Source: an uncultured Gammaproteobacteria bacterium
GTDB lineage: Bacteria > Pseudomonadota > Gammaproteobacteria > Steroidobacterales > GCA-2729495
NCBI GenBank assembly: GCA_937921935.1
Contig: CAKZWQ010000065.1
Location: 1-57,448 of the forward strand
Direction: 5' to 3'
Length of the DNA stretch: 57,448 bases
This document shows positions 25,149-32,984 of the stretch, piece by piece; position 1 is the stretch's first letter; every line of letters begins with the position of its first letter. The notes beneath the pieces are model-generated. The model was given only the letters and a program-made list of their open reading frames with translations. It was not told the origin of the DNA and searched no databases. The translations under genes and the position numbers were made by a program.

Positions 25149-26957
25149 ATGAACCAACGAAACGCAATTAGCCTGCAACCGTCGTCACGAATGGCTTCGG
25201 TACTCGGCTGCTTGTGCTTCAGCCTGGGCTTGCTGATTCCCGGTCCGGCATTGGCCCTGTACCCCGATACCGACGGCATCGGGTCCTGCGACTTCGTCAA
25301 TCCCTTCGCCAACACGCCCGATTGCGTGCAATACACGGGCGATAACTGGACGGCCGTCACGGCGGCAGCAGACTGCGCTTCCCTGTTCACCAATCCCTAC
25401 ACCTTCCAGTTTACGCAAGGTGGTATCTGCGCAGTGCCCGACCATGCCGCCGACTGCGTGGAGGATATGGGCACAGCTGATGAAAAGGTCAACCTGAACA
25501 ATGCCACGGACCCCTCTTTCTGCGGCACCCTGGAGGCAGTTTGTAGTTCGGTCATCATGGGTGACTATTTCCCGGTTACCGGGGGTGTCTGCGACACGGG
25601 TCCGCCGCCCGTCGAGTGCGACGATCTCGAGCCCGAGGCCTGTGTGGCCATGGAAAGTAACGAAGATGTAGAGGTCACTGAGGAAGCAACTTACATCAGC
25701 TTTACGCCCCTCACGGCAATGCCGAGACTGACCGGGGTGATTTTCTTTCCCGGCGCGGCGGTGATTCCGCAGGCCTATGCACCGCTGGGGCAGGAGCTGG
25801 CTAAGGCTGGCATCTACACTGCAGTATTAAACACCCCCGATGGCACGCAAGTCAGCACCGTGATAAACGCGCCGGGTAATGCCGGCATAAGCAGCTGGGC
25901 GCTGGCCGGTCACAGCCTGGGTGGGGTGGTGGCCGCCAAGTATATCCTTGCCAACCCTGCGACCATTGCCGGCCTGGGCTTGCTGGGGAGTTTTCCGGAT
26001 GCCGCGGATGACCTGAGCAGCCTGAATATCAAGGCCGTGACGGTGTTCGCCACCAATGATCTGATTGCCACTCCGGCCGAAGTGCTGGCCGCCATCGAGC
26101 AAATGCCGGCGGATACGCTGTACGGGAAGATTCGCGGCGGTAACCATGCACAGTTCGGTTTCTATGGTGAAACACCCCTGGACGGCGACGCCGACACGTC
26201 CCCGGATAAGCAGCTTGAGCTAACAGCTGCTTCTTTGAGGCATCTGGTCAAGCGGATTGAGGCCGGTGCTCCTGTTCCCCTCGAAACGACCGGTCGGCTC
26301 GGCCTGAATCAACTGACCAATGCCGAAGGCGCGCAGAATGACTTTCTCAGCGCATCCGGCTTCAGTATGGAGGAGATTCCGGCCGACAATATCGATGTGC
26401 AACGCACCGCCAGTGTGGGTGAATTCGTGGCCTCCAAGCCGTCCACCTCGGCCGGCACCCAGCCGGAAATTCACCTTAACCAGTTCGTCAATCAGCTGGG
26501 CAATCCGGAGCAACTCGACTTCCCGCCCATCTACGACGGTGAGTTGCAGGCCAAGTTCCTGACCCAGGAACTGCTGAATGCAAACCTGGGCCTGATGGCC
26601 GATTCGCCCCAGGGTAGTTGCGTAGATGCCAACCAGGACAACCGCACGCGCACAGAACTGAGGCTCGACGAAGCCGGCCTGCTAAGCGCAGCTGAGCTTG
26701 CGAAGCTGGATCAATGGACCTGGATTTACGCCCCGGATATCTTGTTCCCCACGGGGCCGGAGTTCATTGCCGACGAAGATTCGGTGGTGACGGTGGTCAT
26801 CGATGAGCTCGCCAAGACGGTCACGGTACAGTCACCGTCCTTCTTCGCCAGCCTCGATCCGAGCAATGGCGCGGCCGCGGGCCGGCAATATTGCAAGACC
26901 CTGAGCTACGAGCGTATCTACCTGATCATGCTCGGACTAATTGAGGTAACACCCTAG
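25149..26957 (+). CDS. Exported alpha/beta-hydrolase with large accessory regions
   Basis: A 602-residue protein (from ATG 25149). Residues 1-36 form a signal peptide ending ALA-LYP. A cysteine-rich region follows (about ten Cys in 130 residues, with a repeated Cys-x-n pattern and PPPVECDDLEPEAC), typical of disulfide-bonded extracellular proteins. The hydrolase core starts near LTGVIFFPGAAVIP; the nucleophile is Ser in AGHSLGG, the acid Asp in TNDLIATP, and the histidine in GGNHAQFGFYG, which matches the alpha/beta hydrolase type with a GGNHxQFG box (PF12695-like). The last 200 residues hold an uncharacterised C-terminal domain. A secreted esterase or lipase role is likely; substrate unknown. 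A lipoprotein gene follows 16 bases later. Confidence 0.8.
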   Translation: MNQRNAISLQPSSRMASVLGCLCFSLGLLIPGPALALYPDTDGIGSCDFVNPFANTPDCVQYTGDNWTAVTAAADCASLFTNPYTFQFTQGGICAVPDHAADCVEDMGTADEKVNLNNATDPSFCGTLEAVCSSVIMGDYFPVTGGVCDTGPPPVECDDLEPEACVAMESNEDVEVTEEATYISFTPLTAMPRLTGVIFFPGAAVIPQAYAPLGQELAKAGIYTAVLNTPDGTQVSTVINAPGNAGISSWALAGHSLGGVVAAKYILANPATIAGLGLLGSFPDAADDLSSLNIKAVTVFATNDLIATPAEVLAAIEQMPADTLYGKIRGGNHAQFGFYGETPLDGDADTSPDKQLELTAASLRHLVKRIEAGAPVPLETTGRLGLNQLTNAEGAQNDFLSASGFSMEEIPADNIDVQRTASVGEFVASKPSTSAGTQPEIHLNQFVNQLGNPEQLDFPPIYDGELQAKFLTQELLNANLGLMADSPQGSCVDANQDNRTRTELRLDEAGLLSAAELAKLDQWTWIYAPDILFPTGPEFIADEDSVVTVVIDELAKTVTVQSPSFFASLDPSNGAAAGRQYCKTLSYERIYLIMLGLIEVTP

Positions 26958-26973
26958 AGTGGGCGACTGACCA

Positions 26974-27546
26974 GTGCTAATTCCATCAGACAGGTTATTG
27001 CTTCGATTGCTGCGGGCCCTTGGCTGCTGCTTGCTGGCAGCGTGCCTGGTGACCGCCTGCAGCGACGGCAATGGCCCCCGCCCGCAGGCTGCGCCGACCA
27101 CCTCGCTGGTGGTGGAGCAGGATATCGATTGGCTCAACAACGGCATCCAGGACGTGGGCTATGGCATCGATGCGATTCCCTTCACGGTGCTGTCCGCGTC
27201 CACGGTCATCATCGATGTGCTGTCTGCCGGTGCCTATACACCGGCCCTGGATGCGCAAATTTACCTGGCTGCTGATGACGGCAGCATCAACAGCATGGAC
27301 CTGATGTATACGAACGATGACGGCGAAGCGGGTGCCGACGGCAGCACCCAGGAACTGGATTCCTACCTCAGTGTCGAACTGAAGCCCGGCGACTACGTGG
27401 TCTTTATCAGTGGCTGCTGTTTCAGCGCGGAGGAGGCCCTGGCCGGGTATCGCCTGGTTGCCGGCAATGACCCGCTGTCAGCCCTGGTCCCCGGCGACGT
27501 TAACGGCAGCTACCGCGTGACGATTACAGGGCAATTGGCTCCCTGA
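26974..27546 (+). CDS. Lipoprotein with PPC-like (DVUA0089-type) domain
   Basis: A 190-residue protein with GTG start at 26974. The signal peptide is rich in Leu and Cys and ends in a lipobox (LVTAC). The mature part carries AIPFTVLSASTVIIDVLSAG, then LDAQIYLAADDGSI and NDDGEAGADGSTQELDSYL, then LKPGDYVVFISG: the beta-sandwich pattern of bacterial pre-peptidase C-terminal (PPC-like) or DVUA0089 domains, with possible calcium-binding Asp residues. It follows the exported hydrolase by 16 bases and is probably its co-expressed surface partner. It could anchor the hydrolase or carbohydrate; both are guesses. Confidence 0.75.
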   Translation: MLIPSDRLLLRLLRALGCCLLAACLVTACSDGNGPRPQAAPTTSLVVEQDIDWLNNGIQDVGYGIDAIPFTVLSASTVIIDVLSAGAYTPALDAQIYLAADDGSINSMDLMYTNDDGEAGADGSTQELDSYLSVELKPGDYVVFISGCCFSAEEALAGYRLVAGNDPLSALVPGDVNGSYRVTITGQLAP

Positions 27547-27707
27547 TTCAGCTTCCTGGAGGCCGCGGCATCAAGTCGCTTGGTTCTCAGCATGCTACGC
27601 ATCACCACCAAACGTTCAGCTGCGTCGCTTTGATTCATTAGCGACCGGATTGTTCGATGCGGAGGCAGCCTTGATGGCAAGCCAGGGATCGACTCTGCCC
27701 GGCGCAA

Positions 27708-28838
27708 TCAGGCCGCGCTGGTGACGCCCGCTGCTTTATTGCGCGCTGTTTGTAACGGCACCGGGTCAACCACCCAGTTACCGCTGTCCCGCCGTGCCGG
27801 GCACGGAATCGCGTAGGCAATATCGCCCTCTCTGTCCTGCATGGCTCGGGTATCCAGTTTCCAGCCGCGCGCGGTCCACTCGTCGAGAAAATCCCGGTAG
27901 CGCACGATAGCCTTGTCGCCAGGCACCAGGATTTCCTTGCTGCGTGTATCCGGTGTTCTCACGGGGTAGAGGTTTTCCAGGATAACAATATCTTCACTGG
28001 TGACCCGCAGGTTAGCTTCTTTTACGTATTCATCGCTTTCGGGCCCCAGGGCGAAACTGCGCATGTTGATGAAATAGATTTTCGTCTTGCCGCCGCTCAG
28101 GGGTGCTTCAAAGAAATACTGGTGCAATGAGTTGGTTTCCGAGAATGTAATCCACGTGATCAGGGTATTGGGGCCATGGTGCCAGGTTGCCGCATTCAGG
28201 ACAGTGGGGTCGCTGGCCATGCCATCGGAAGCCGTTCGCTTTTCAGCCAGTTCCGTGTACTTGCCCTGCACGCCCGAACCCCAGGTCTGCTCAGGAAATT
28301 CCACGGTGCCCGGGATCGGTTGCGGGCTGCCCTGCACCGGGTGCACGAATTCGTTGTGGACCGGGTCGATGCCGTTTTCCATGGAGCGCTCGTAGTAGCA
28401 ATCGACGTTCAGAATCATGATCTCGCTGGAGCGCCAGGCCGGATCCTCGTATTCCTCGATCGTATACAGCGGTGGCCTTTCTTCCTCGGGCAGATCACCC
28501 AGGAAGGCAAACACAATGCCGTAGCGTTCTTCTACCGGGTAACTGTCGACCTTTGCCCGGGCCGGCGGTTTGGTGCCTTCCTCGAAGGATGGCACCAGTG
28601 AGCACTTCCCGTCACCGGCAAAACGCCAGCCGTGGTAGGGGCAGGCAACGCAACCATCTTCGACTTTACCCTTGCTCAGTGAGCCGCCCCGGTGAACGCA
28701 GGTGTCGCTCAGCACGCGGGGCTGGCCAGATTCGTCGCGAAAAACCACGAAGCGCAGGCCCAGCAGTTCAGAGCGCAAAGGCGCATCATCCTTCAGCTCT
28801 TCGGCGGTGCACATCGGGTACCAGAAATTCATGTACAT
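27708..28838 (-). CDS. Rieske non-haem iron oxygenase, alpha subunit
   Basis: A 376-residue enzyme related to that at 13568-14791. Rieske ligands are Cys47/His49 and Cys66/His69; the mononuclear iron site gives His161 and His166 (DPVHNEFVHP). It should hydroxylate a ring or hydrophobic substrate in the cytoplasm, with electrons from a reductase encoded elsewhere. It is the last gene of a leftward run: ThDP enzyme, cytochrome c, luciferase-like enzyme, membrane protein, then this gene after a 97-base gap. Context points to one catabolic route in which it acts on the product made by the exported enzymes. No ferredoxin or reductase gene is in the operon. Confidence 0.93.
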   Translation of the reverse strand: MYMNFWYPMCTAEELKDDAPLRSELLGLRFVVFRDESGQPRVLSDTCVHRGGSLSKGKVEDGCVACPYHGWRFAGDGKCSLVPSFEEGTKPPARAKVDSYPVEERYGIVFAFLGDLPEEERPPLYTIEEYEDPAWRSSEIMILNVDCYYERSMENGIDPVHNEFVHPVQGSPQPIPGTVEFPEQTWGSGVQGKYTELAEKRTASDGMASDPTVLNAATWHHGPNTLITWITFSETNSLHQYFFEAPLSGGKTKIYFINMRSFALGPESDEYVKEANLRVTSEDIVILENLYPVRTPDTRSKEILVPGDKAIVRYRDFLDEWTARGWKLDTRAMQDREGDIAYAIPCPARRDSGNWVVDPVPLQTARNKAAGVTSAA

Positions 28839-28935
28839 GGAGCGTTTCCTGTTGCCTGATTAAGCGATAAACCAATCAGTTTCTATTCTACAGCCTCGGG
28901 CACTGCGTTTCGGCCCGTCGAGCGGCCCGGCGCCC

Positions 28936-29544
28936 TTACTGTCCGGGGATTGGTGGCGGCTTGCCGCCCTGCAACCGGCGCTGGCTGCGCCGCTGCCAGA
29001 CTGTCGTTACGGTAAATACCAGTGTCAAAATAATAATCACGGCTTCGACGAACGGCTTGATCTTCTTCAGCGTCCCGGCCAGGTTCGCGATGGTGACGTG
29101 CTCCGCCGGGTAGCGGAACATCACGAACAGAAAGCCGGCGTTCTCAAGCCAGTCAATCAGTGCAAACAGGAAGGGGAACAGCAGAATGCCCCCGGCGACA
29201 AGACGCGGATAAACGGGCTTGTTCACCTTGCTGAACATCCAGGCCCAGAGGAATGCAAAAAATGCAGCGCCCGCGGCGGGGTAAACGTAGTCGGCCAGGG
29301 CAAACCACAGGTACAAGGTGCGGGAACGATCGGTATAGCTTGGCAGGTCGCGGTAAATCATCTCGGCGCTGATGCCGAAATTCAGGTCGAAGGGACGTAG
29401 CCCGTTGGTGGCCTCCTGAAATGCCGGCGTGATGACACCGGCCATCAGATAGAAGGACACAATGGTAACAACCATCAGTGCCAGCACCGTGCGGCCGCTG
29501 GCGTGCTCAATGATGAAGTTGTTGATTCGGTCGAGTGACTTCAT
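28936..29544 (-). CDS. Four-helix membrane protein of unknown function
   Basis: A 202-residue protein with four likely membrane segments: near 20-38, 80-102 (YVYPAAGAAFFAFLWAW), 112-134 (RLVAGGILLFPFLFALIDWLENAG) and 160-180. The region between helices one and two (PFDLNFGISAEMIYRDL) is the likely periplasmic loop. I do not recognise a family. It lies 27 bases after the luciferase-like gene and 97 before the Rieske gene on the same strand, so it is part of that operon. It could be a quinone- or cytochrome-linked membrane component, but no haem-binding motif is seen. Confidence 0.8.
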   Translation of the reverse strand: MKSLDRINNFIIEHASGRTVLALMVVTIVSFYLMAGVITPAFQEATNGLRPFDLNFGISAEMIYRDLPSYTDRSRTLYLWFALADYVYPAAGAAFFAFLWAWMFSKVNKPVYPRLVAGGILLFPFLFALIDWLENAGFLFVMFRYPAEHVTIANLAGTLKKIKPFVEAVIIILTLVFTVTTVWQRRSQRRLQGGKPPPIPGQ

Positions 29545-29571
29545 CCGCGGAGCCTTGGCATGAGAATCGGG

Positions 29572-30657
29572 TCAGCGCACCGCCGGCACAATATGGTCGC
29601 CTAGCATCTTCAGGCCTTCCATTGGCTCATCGAACAGGCGAACCGACAGTTCCGTCAGTCCTCCGGCGGCAAACTGCTTGTAACGCTCAATTTCGCGATC
29701 AATGTCATTCAGCGTGCCCGCAGAGGCCATGCCGTGAATCAGCCGGTGCAGGATTTCGTTCGGGATATTCGGGCAATCGCCGGTGCGGGTGCGGAAAGCG
29801 AGACGCATCTCCTCCCAGTGATCGCGAAGAACCTGCATCTCCTGCTCATCATGCAGGAAGGGCATGATTTCCTTCTCGTTCATGCCAATGATCGCAGCGC
29901 GCCAGATCAGTTCCCGGCGGCCCTCGTACATGGAGGCTTCCATATCTTTCTTGATATGCCAGGCCCAGAAGTTGCCGACGCGGAAATCTTCGGCTGGTTC
30001 GTCGCGTTTGGCCAGGCCCTGCTCGATGAGCTGCATGGCCTCCGGCAGCATATCGACAGTGAAATCGCTGAACTGGATTCCGTCAGCGACCCGGGCACCC
30101 ATGGGAATTGCCTGCGGTCCGCAGGAGCAGCTGTAGATCAGCGGCCCGTCAGACTTTGCCCAGGCCATGCCGAAGGGCCGGCGGATCACGAACACGCCGC
30201 CGTCATAGCCCATGGCGAACTCGCCGGAGCGGGCCATATTCAGGACCTCCATGCATTCGCGCATCCCGCGAATGCGTCGGTCAGGCTCACTGACCCGCAT
30301 GGTCGGATGCTGGGGCGGCCATACCGGGCCCTCGTTGCTGCCCCGCCAGCCCATGGCTCCGAGCAAGCCGCCACCACCGCTGACGCCGATCATCGCCCGG
30401 CCATTGGACATTTCGTTCAGGGTCAGAATGGCGTTCGCCATTTTCAGCGGGTGCATTTCCCACGGACTGACGGCCAGCGGGCCGATCAGGATCTTCGAGG
30501 TCGCGGTGGCCAACGGTGCCAACGCCAGGAAGGCGTCGTAATTCATGTGATAGTTGGATGACCAGACTGCACGGATGCCCAAGCGTTCGGCTTCGACACC
30601 AATCTCGGCCACCTGGGCCGGTGACAGGTCCGGTTCGAGAATGATATCGATATCCAC
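29572..30657 (-). CDS. LLM-class flavin-dependent oxidoreductase
   Basis: A 361-residue luciferase-like protein. It begins with a TIM-barrel first strand (MDIDIILEPDLSPAQ), has AVWSSNYHMNYDAFLAL for the second strand region, PWEMHPLKMANAILTLNEMSNGR typical of the family, and SGGGGLLGAMGWRG at the presumed flavin phosphate loop. It would use FMN or F420 to oxidise or monooxygenate an organic substrate in the cytoplasm; no signal peptide is seen. It starts two bases after the stop of the cytochrome c gene. Co-transcription with a Tat-type ThDP enzyme and a Rieske oxygenase suggests one pathway. Confidence 0.88.
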   Translation of the reverse strand: MDIDIILEPDLSPAQVAEIGVEAERLGIRAVWSSNYHMNYDAFLALAPLATATSKILIGPLAVSPWEMHPLKMANAILTLNEMSNGRAMIGVSGGGGLLGAMGWRGSNEGPVWPPQHPTMRVSEPDRRIRGMRECMEVLNMARSGEFAMGYDGGVFVIRRPFGMAWAKSDGPLIYSCSCGPQAIPMGARVADGIQFSDFTVDMLPEAMQLIEQGLAKRDEPAEDFRVGNFWAWHIKKDMEASMYEGRRELIWRAAIIGMNEKEIMPFLHDEQEMQVLRDHWEEMRLAFRTRTGDCPNIPNEILHRLIHGMASAGTLNDIDREIERYKQFAAGGLTELSVRLFDEPMEGLKMLGDHIVPAVR

Positions 30658-30659
30658 GG

Positions 30660-30929
30660 TCAGTCCACTGGTTTGAAGTCAGGTCCGTTGATGTACTCGT
30701 ACAGCGCGGCAATTTCCTCATCACTGAACACGCCGTAAAAGTCCGGCATGTCCTCGCTCGCGCCTTCCATGAGTTCCCGGAAGCGCTCTGGTGTTCCATC
30801 AAAGGCTTCTATCGGTGCGGAATTATCGCCGTGGCAGTTCACGCAGAATTCCTCGAACAGCTCGCTGCCGTCCGCGTGGCCGGCTGCTGGTAGCAGCGTG
30901 AAGGCAAGAATCAGTAGCCAGTTTTTCAT
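30660..30929 (-). CDS. Small periplasmic cytochrome c
   Basis: An 89-residue class I-type cytochrome. The signal peptide covers residues 1-19 (cleavage after HA), then haem attachment at Cys29-x2-Cys32-His33 (CVNCH). The likely sixth ligand is the Met in EDMPDFYG. It ends with the usual helix (FSDEEIAALYEYI). It would take electrons from a periplasmic dehydrogenase and pass them to a terminal oxidase. It overlaps the ThDP enzyme gene by four bases (ATGA at 30926-30929), so the two are translationally coupled; the ThDP enzyme or the divergent molybdenum hydroxylase is the most likely donor. Confidence 0.92.
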   Translation of the reverse strand: MKNWLLILAFTLLPAAGHADGSELFEEFCVNCHGDNSAPIEAFDGTPERFRELMEGASEDMPDFYGVFSDEEIAALYEYINGPDFKPVD

Positions 30930-32830
30930 ACGTTCTTCGTGCGCATATCGGCAATGGAAATTTCCGGGTGCCAGGTGTAATCGCCGACACCACCCCAGCG
31001 TTCGGCATGCACGTCCAGCAGGTACGGGCGCCCGTCACGCATGGCCCGTAGGCCCCGCTTGATGGCACCGGCAAGCTGGCCCGGTTTTTTGACGGTTTCC
31101 CCGTCGATCCCGTGGGACTTGGCCCACATCGCAAAGTCGACGTTCGGGTTACCCAGGTAGGTCGCCATATCTTTCTTTTGCCGCGCCTGCGGACCCTTGC
31201 CCGCGCGCTCAAATGCCCAATTCATATTGTAGGCTCGATTGTTATAGATCACCGTCATGACGGGTGCGTCGTAGCGCGACAGGCTCCATAGCGCATTCTG
31301 GAACATGAAGGCGCCATCGCCGGAAATAGCAACGACCTGCCGGTCGGGCTGCGCGAGCTTCGCGCCCAAGGCCACGCCTGTAGCCCAGCCAAGCACCTCA
31401 CCGGGCGGCGGGCCAATCTGCATTTTCCGCCCGTGACCGGCGTCATACCAGCCTGCCACGTCGAACAGGGATTCCGATACCACGATGGCATCGTCGTCCA
31501 GCATGGAATCCAGTTCCATGGACAAGCGGGGATAGGTGATGGGTTCCCGATCCCAGAAACGTTTGGCCCGCGAGAATCTGCGGTCCATTTCCTTCCGCAC
31601 CGCCTCTACCTTGGCCGGATAGCGCTCGCTTTTTATTGTTGCCAGCGCCTGTTTGCTCAGCAGGCTGTTCACGGCTTCCGTCAGATCGACGATCGCCTCC
31701 CGCGCATCGGCAACAATGCCCAGATCAGTGGGCCAGGACATGCCGAGCATGTCCGGTTCCAGGGAGATGTGTACGACTTTCGCATTCTCCGGCGGTGGCC
31801 CGGTGAGGACGTAATGGCCTTCGTCCGGCATCTGGCTGCCGATCACTAGCATCAGGTCGGCCTTGCGCATATAGGCGGAGAAACGTGAGAACCAGCCCAG
31901 GGAAAGTTCATGCCGTGTCGGAAAGTCGGCGAAGGGGCTGAGGCCCTGCATGACCGGCGCGCCCACCAGTTCTGCCAGTTCGATGAGTTCCGCGCAGCCT
32001 TTGGACTTGGTGACTTCCAGCCCGACCACCAGCAGCGGATTTTCCGCTTCGATCAGCATTCGGGCAGCCTGCTCGATCAGTTCAGGTTTGGCTTTGACTC
32101 CGGCTGCAACCTGAAAGCGGTCTTGCGGCAGGATCGTCGCTTCAGACTCGACGTCATTCAGGTCCTGGGTCATCTGCAAAAATACCGGGCCGCCCGGAGC
32201 CGTGCGTGCCACCTTGATGGCCCGGCGCGTGAATTCCGGCACGCGCTCGACCTGGTCCATCTTGTAGCTCCACTTCATGAACGGGTCGAACACCTGCTCC
32301 CATTCCACCAGTTCAATGTTGCCGCGCCGGTTCGAGCTGTCTTCGCTTTCGCGCGCGGTCAGGACAATCAACGACGAGCGATTGGCCATCGCGTTGTGAA
32401 TGTTGCCACCCGCGTTAGTCAGCCCCGGTCGTGGAATGACAGTGACGCCGAGTTCGCCGCCTGAGGCAATGTGATAGCCCTCGGCCATGGCTATGCACTG
32501 GCCTTCATTGGTGCCAAGAAAGTTTTTCATGCCCGGGCGGTTTACCAGGCCATCATAGAAACGATTGGTACCGCCACCGCAGCCGTGAAAGATGTATTTG
32601 ACCCCGGCTTCCTGCAGGGTCTCGAAAATCATCTCCGTGCCATTCCCTTTGAACACGCGACTCAGGGTCTCGTCAAGGTCTTCGTCGGATACGGTCTCTG
32701 CCTGCGCATCCGAGAGGCTGGCGATCAGCATTTCGGCCGAGGCAAGGGAGACGCCGAGGCCACCAAGTTTGTTGATGAACCCCCGGCGGCTCAGTTGCTC
32801 GTCGAGATACTGCCTGATCAGCGCCCGCAT
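30926..32830 (-). CDS. Thiamine-diphosphate-dependent enzyme with twin-arginine signal
   Basis: A 634-residue member of the acetolactate synthase/benzoylformate decarboxylase superfamily. The N-terminal domain has the activating glutamate at residue 109 (TNEGQ). The C-terminal domain has the ThDP/metal motif GDG at 504-506 with Asn-Asn at 530-531. Preceding these, residues 14-40 read SRRGFINKLGG followed by a modest hydrophobic stretch, i.e. a twin-arginine (Tat) signal. Export of a folded, cofactor-loaded ThDP enzyme is unusual. The reaction could be decarboxylation, carboligation or oxidative cleavage of a 2-oxo acid or acyloin. It heads a leftward operon: cytochrome c (4-base overlap), luciferase-like enzyme, membrane protein, Rieske oxygenase. 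The ribosome site GGGGG lies about eight bases before the ATG. Confidence 0.85.
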   Translation of the reverse strand: MRALIRQYLDEQLSRRGFINKLGGLGVSLASAEMLIASLSDAQAETVSDEDLDETLSRVFKGNGTEMIFETLQEAGVKYIFHGCGGGTNRFYDGLVNRPGMKNFLGTNEGQCIAMAEGYHIASGGELGVTVIPRPGLTNAGGNIHNAMANRSSLIVLTARESEDSSNRRGNIELVEWEQVFDPFMKWSYKMDQVERVPEFTRRAIKVARTAPGGPVFLQMTQDLNDVESEATILPQDRFQVAAGVKAKPELIEQAARMLIEAENPLLVVGLEVTKSKGCAELIELAELVGAPVMQGLSPFADFPTRHELSLGWFSRFSAYMRKADLMLVIGSQMPDEGHYVLTGPPPENAKVVHISLEPDMLGMSWPTDLGIVADAREAIVDLTEAVNSLLSKQALATIKSERYPAKVEAVRKEMDRRFSRAKRFWDREPITYPRLSMELDSMLDDDAIVVSESLFDVAGWYDAGHGRKMQIGPPPGEVLGWATGVALGAKLAQPDRQVVAISGDGAFMFQNALWSLSRYDAPVMTVIYNNRAYNMNWAFERAGKGPQARQKKDMATYLGNPNVDFAMWAKSHGIDGETVKKPGQLAGAIKRGLRAMRDGRPYLLDVHAERWGGVGDYTWHPEISIADMRTKNV

Positions 32831-32984
32831 ATTGTTACCCCCGCATTGACGTCGGACTTATTCACGCTATGACTCCCGCGTCCGCAGCTTGGCCAGTTCC
32901 TGAACCCGTGCCATCCTAGTTCAGCACAGGCAACGGCCATGCACTGCTGCAGTATACTGATCGTGTTAGCAGTGAAATAATTGC
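32831..32984. promoter_or_regulatory. Divergent promoter region between ThDP operon and molybdenum hydroxylase
   Basis: This is the only space between two oppositely directed genes. TATACT at 32953-32958 could serve as -10 for the rightward gene, but no good -35 was found at 17 bases. The leftward promoter boxes were not assigned. Confidence 0.3.

Noticed and set aside
29734..30561. Rightward 275-residue open frame
   Set aside because: Antisense to the luciferase-like gene; composition is that of a shadow frame.
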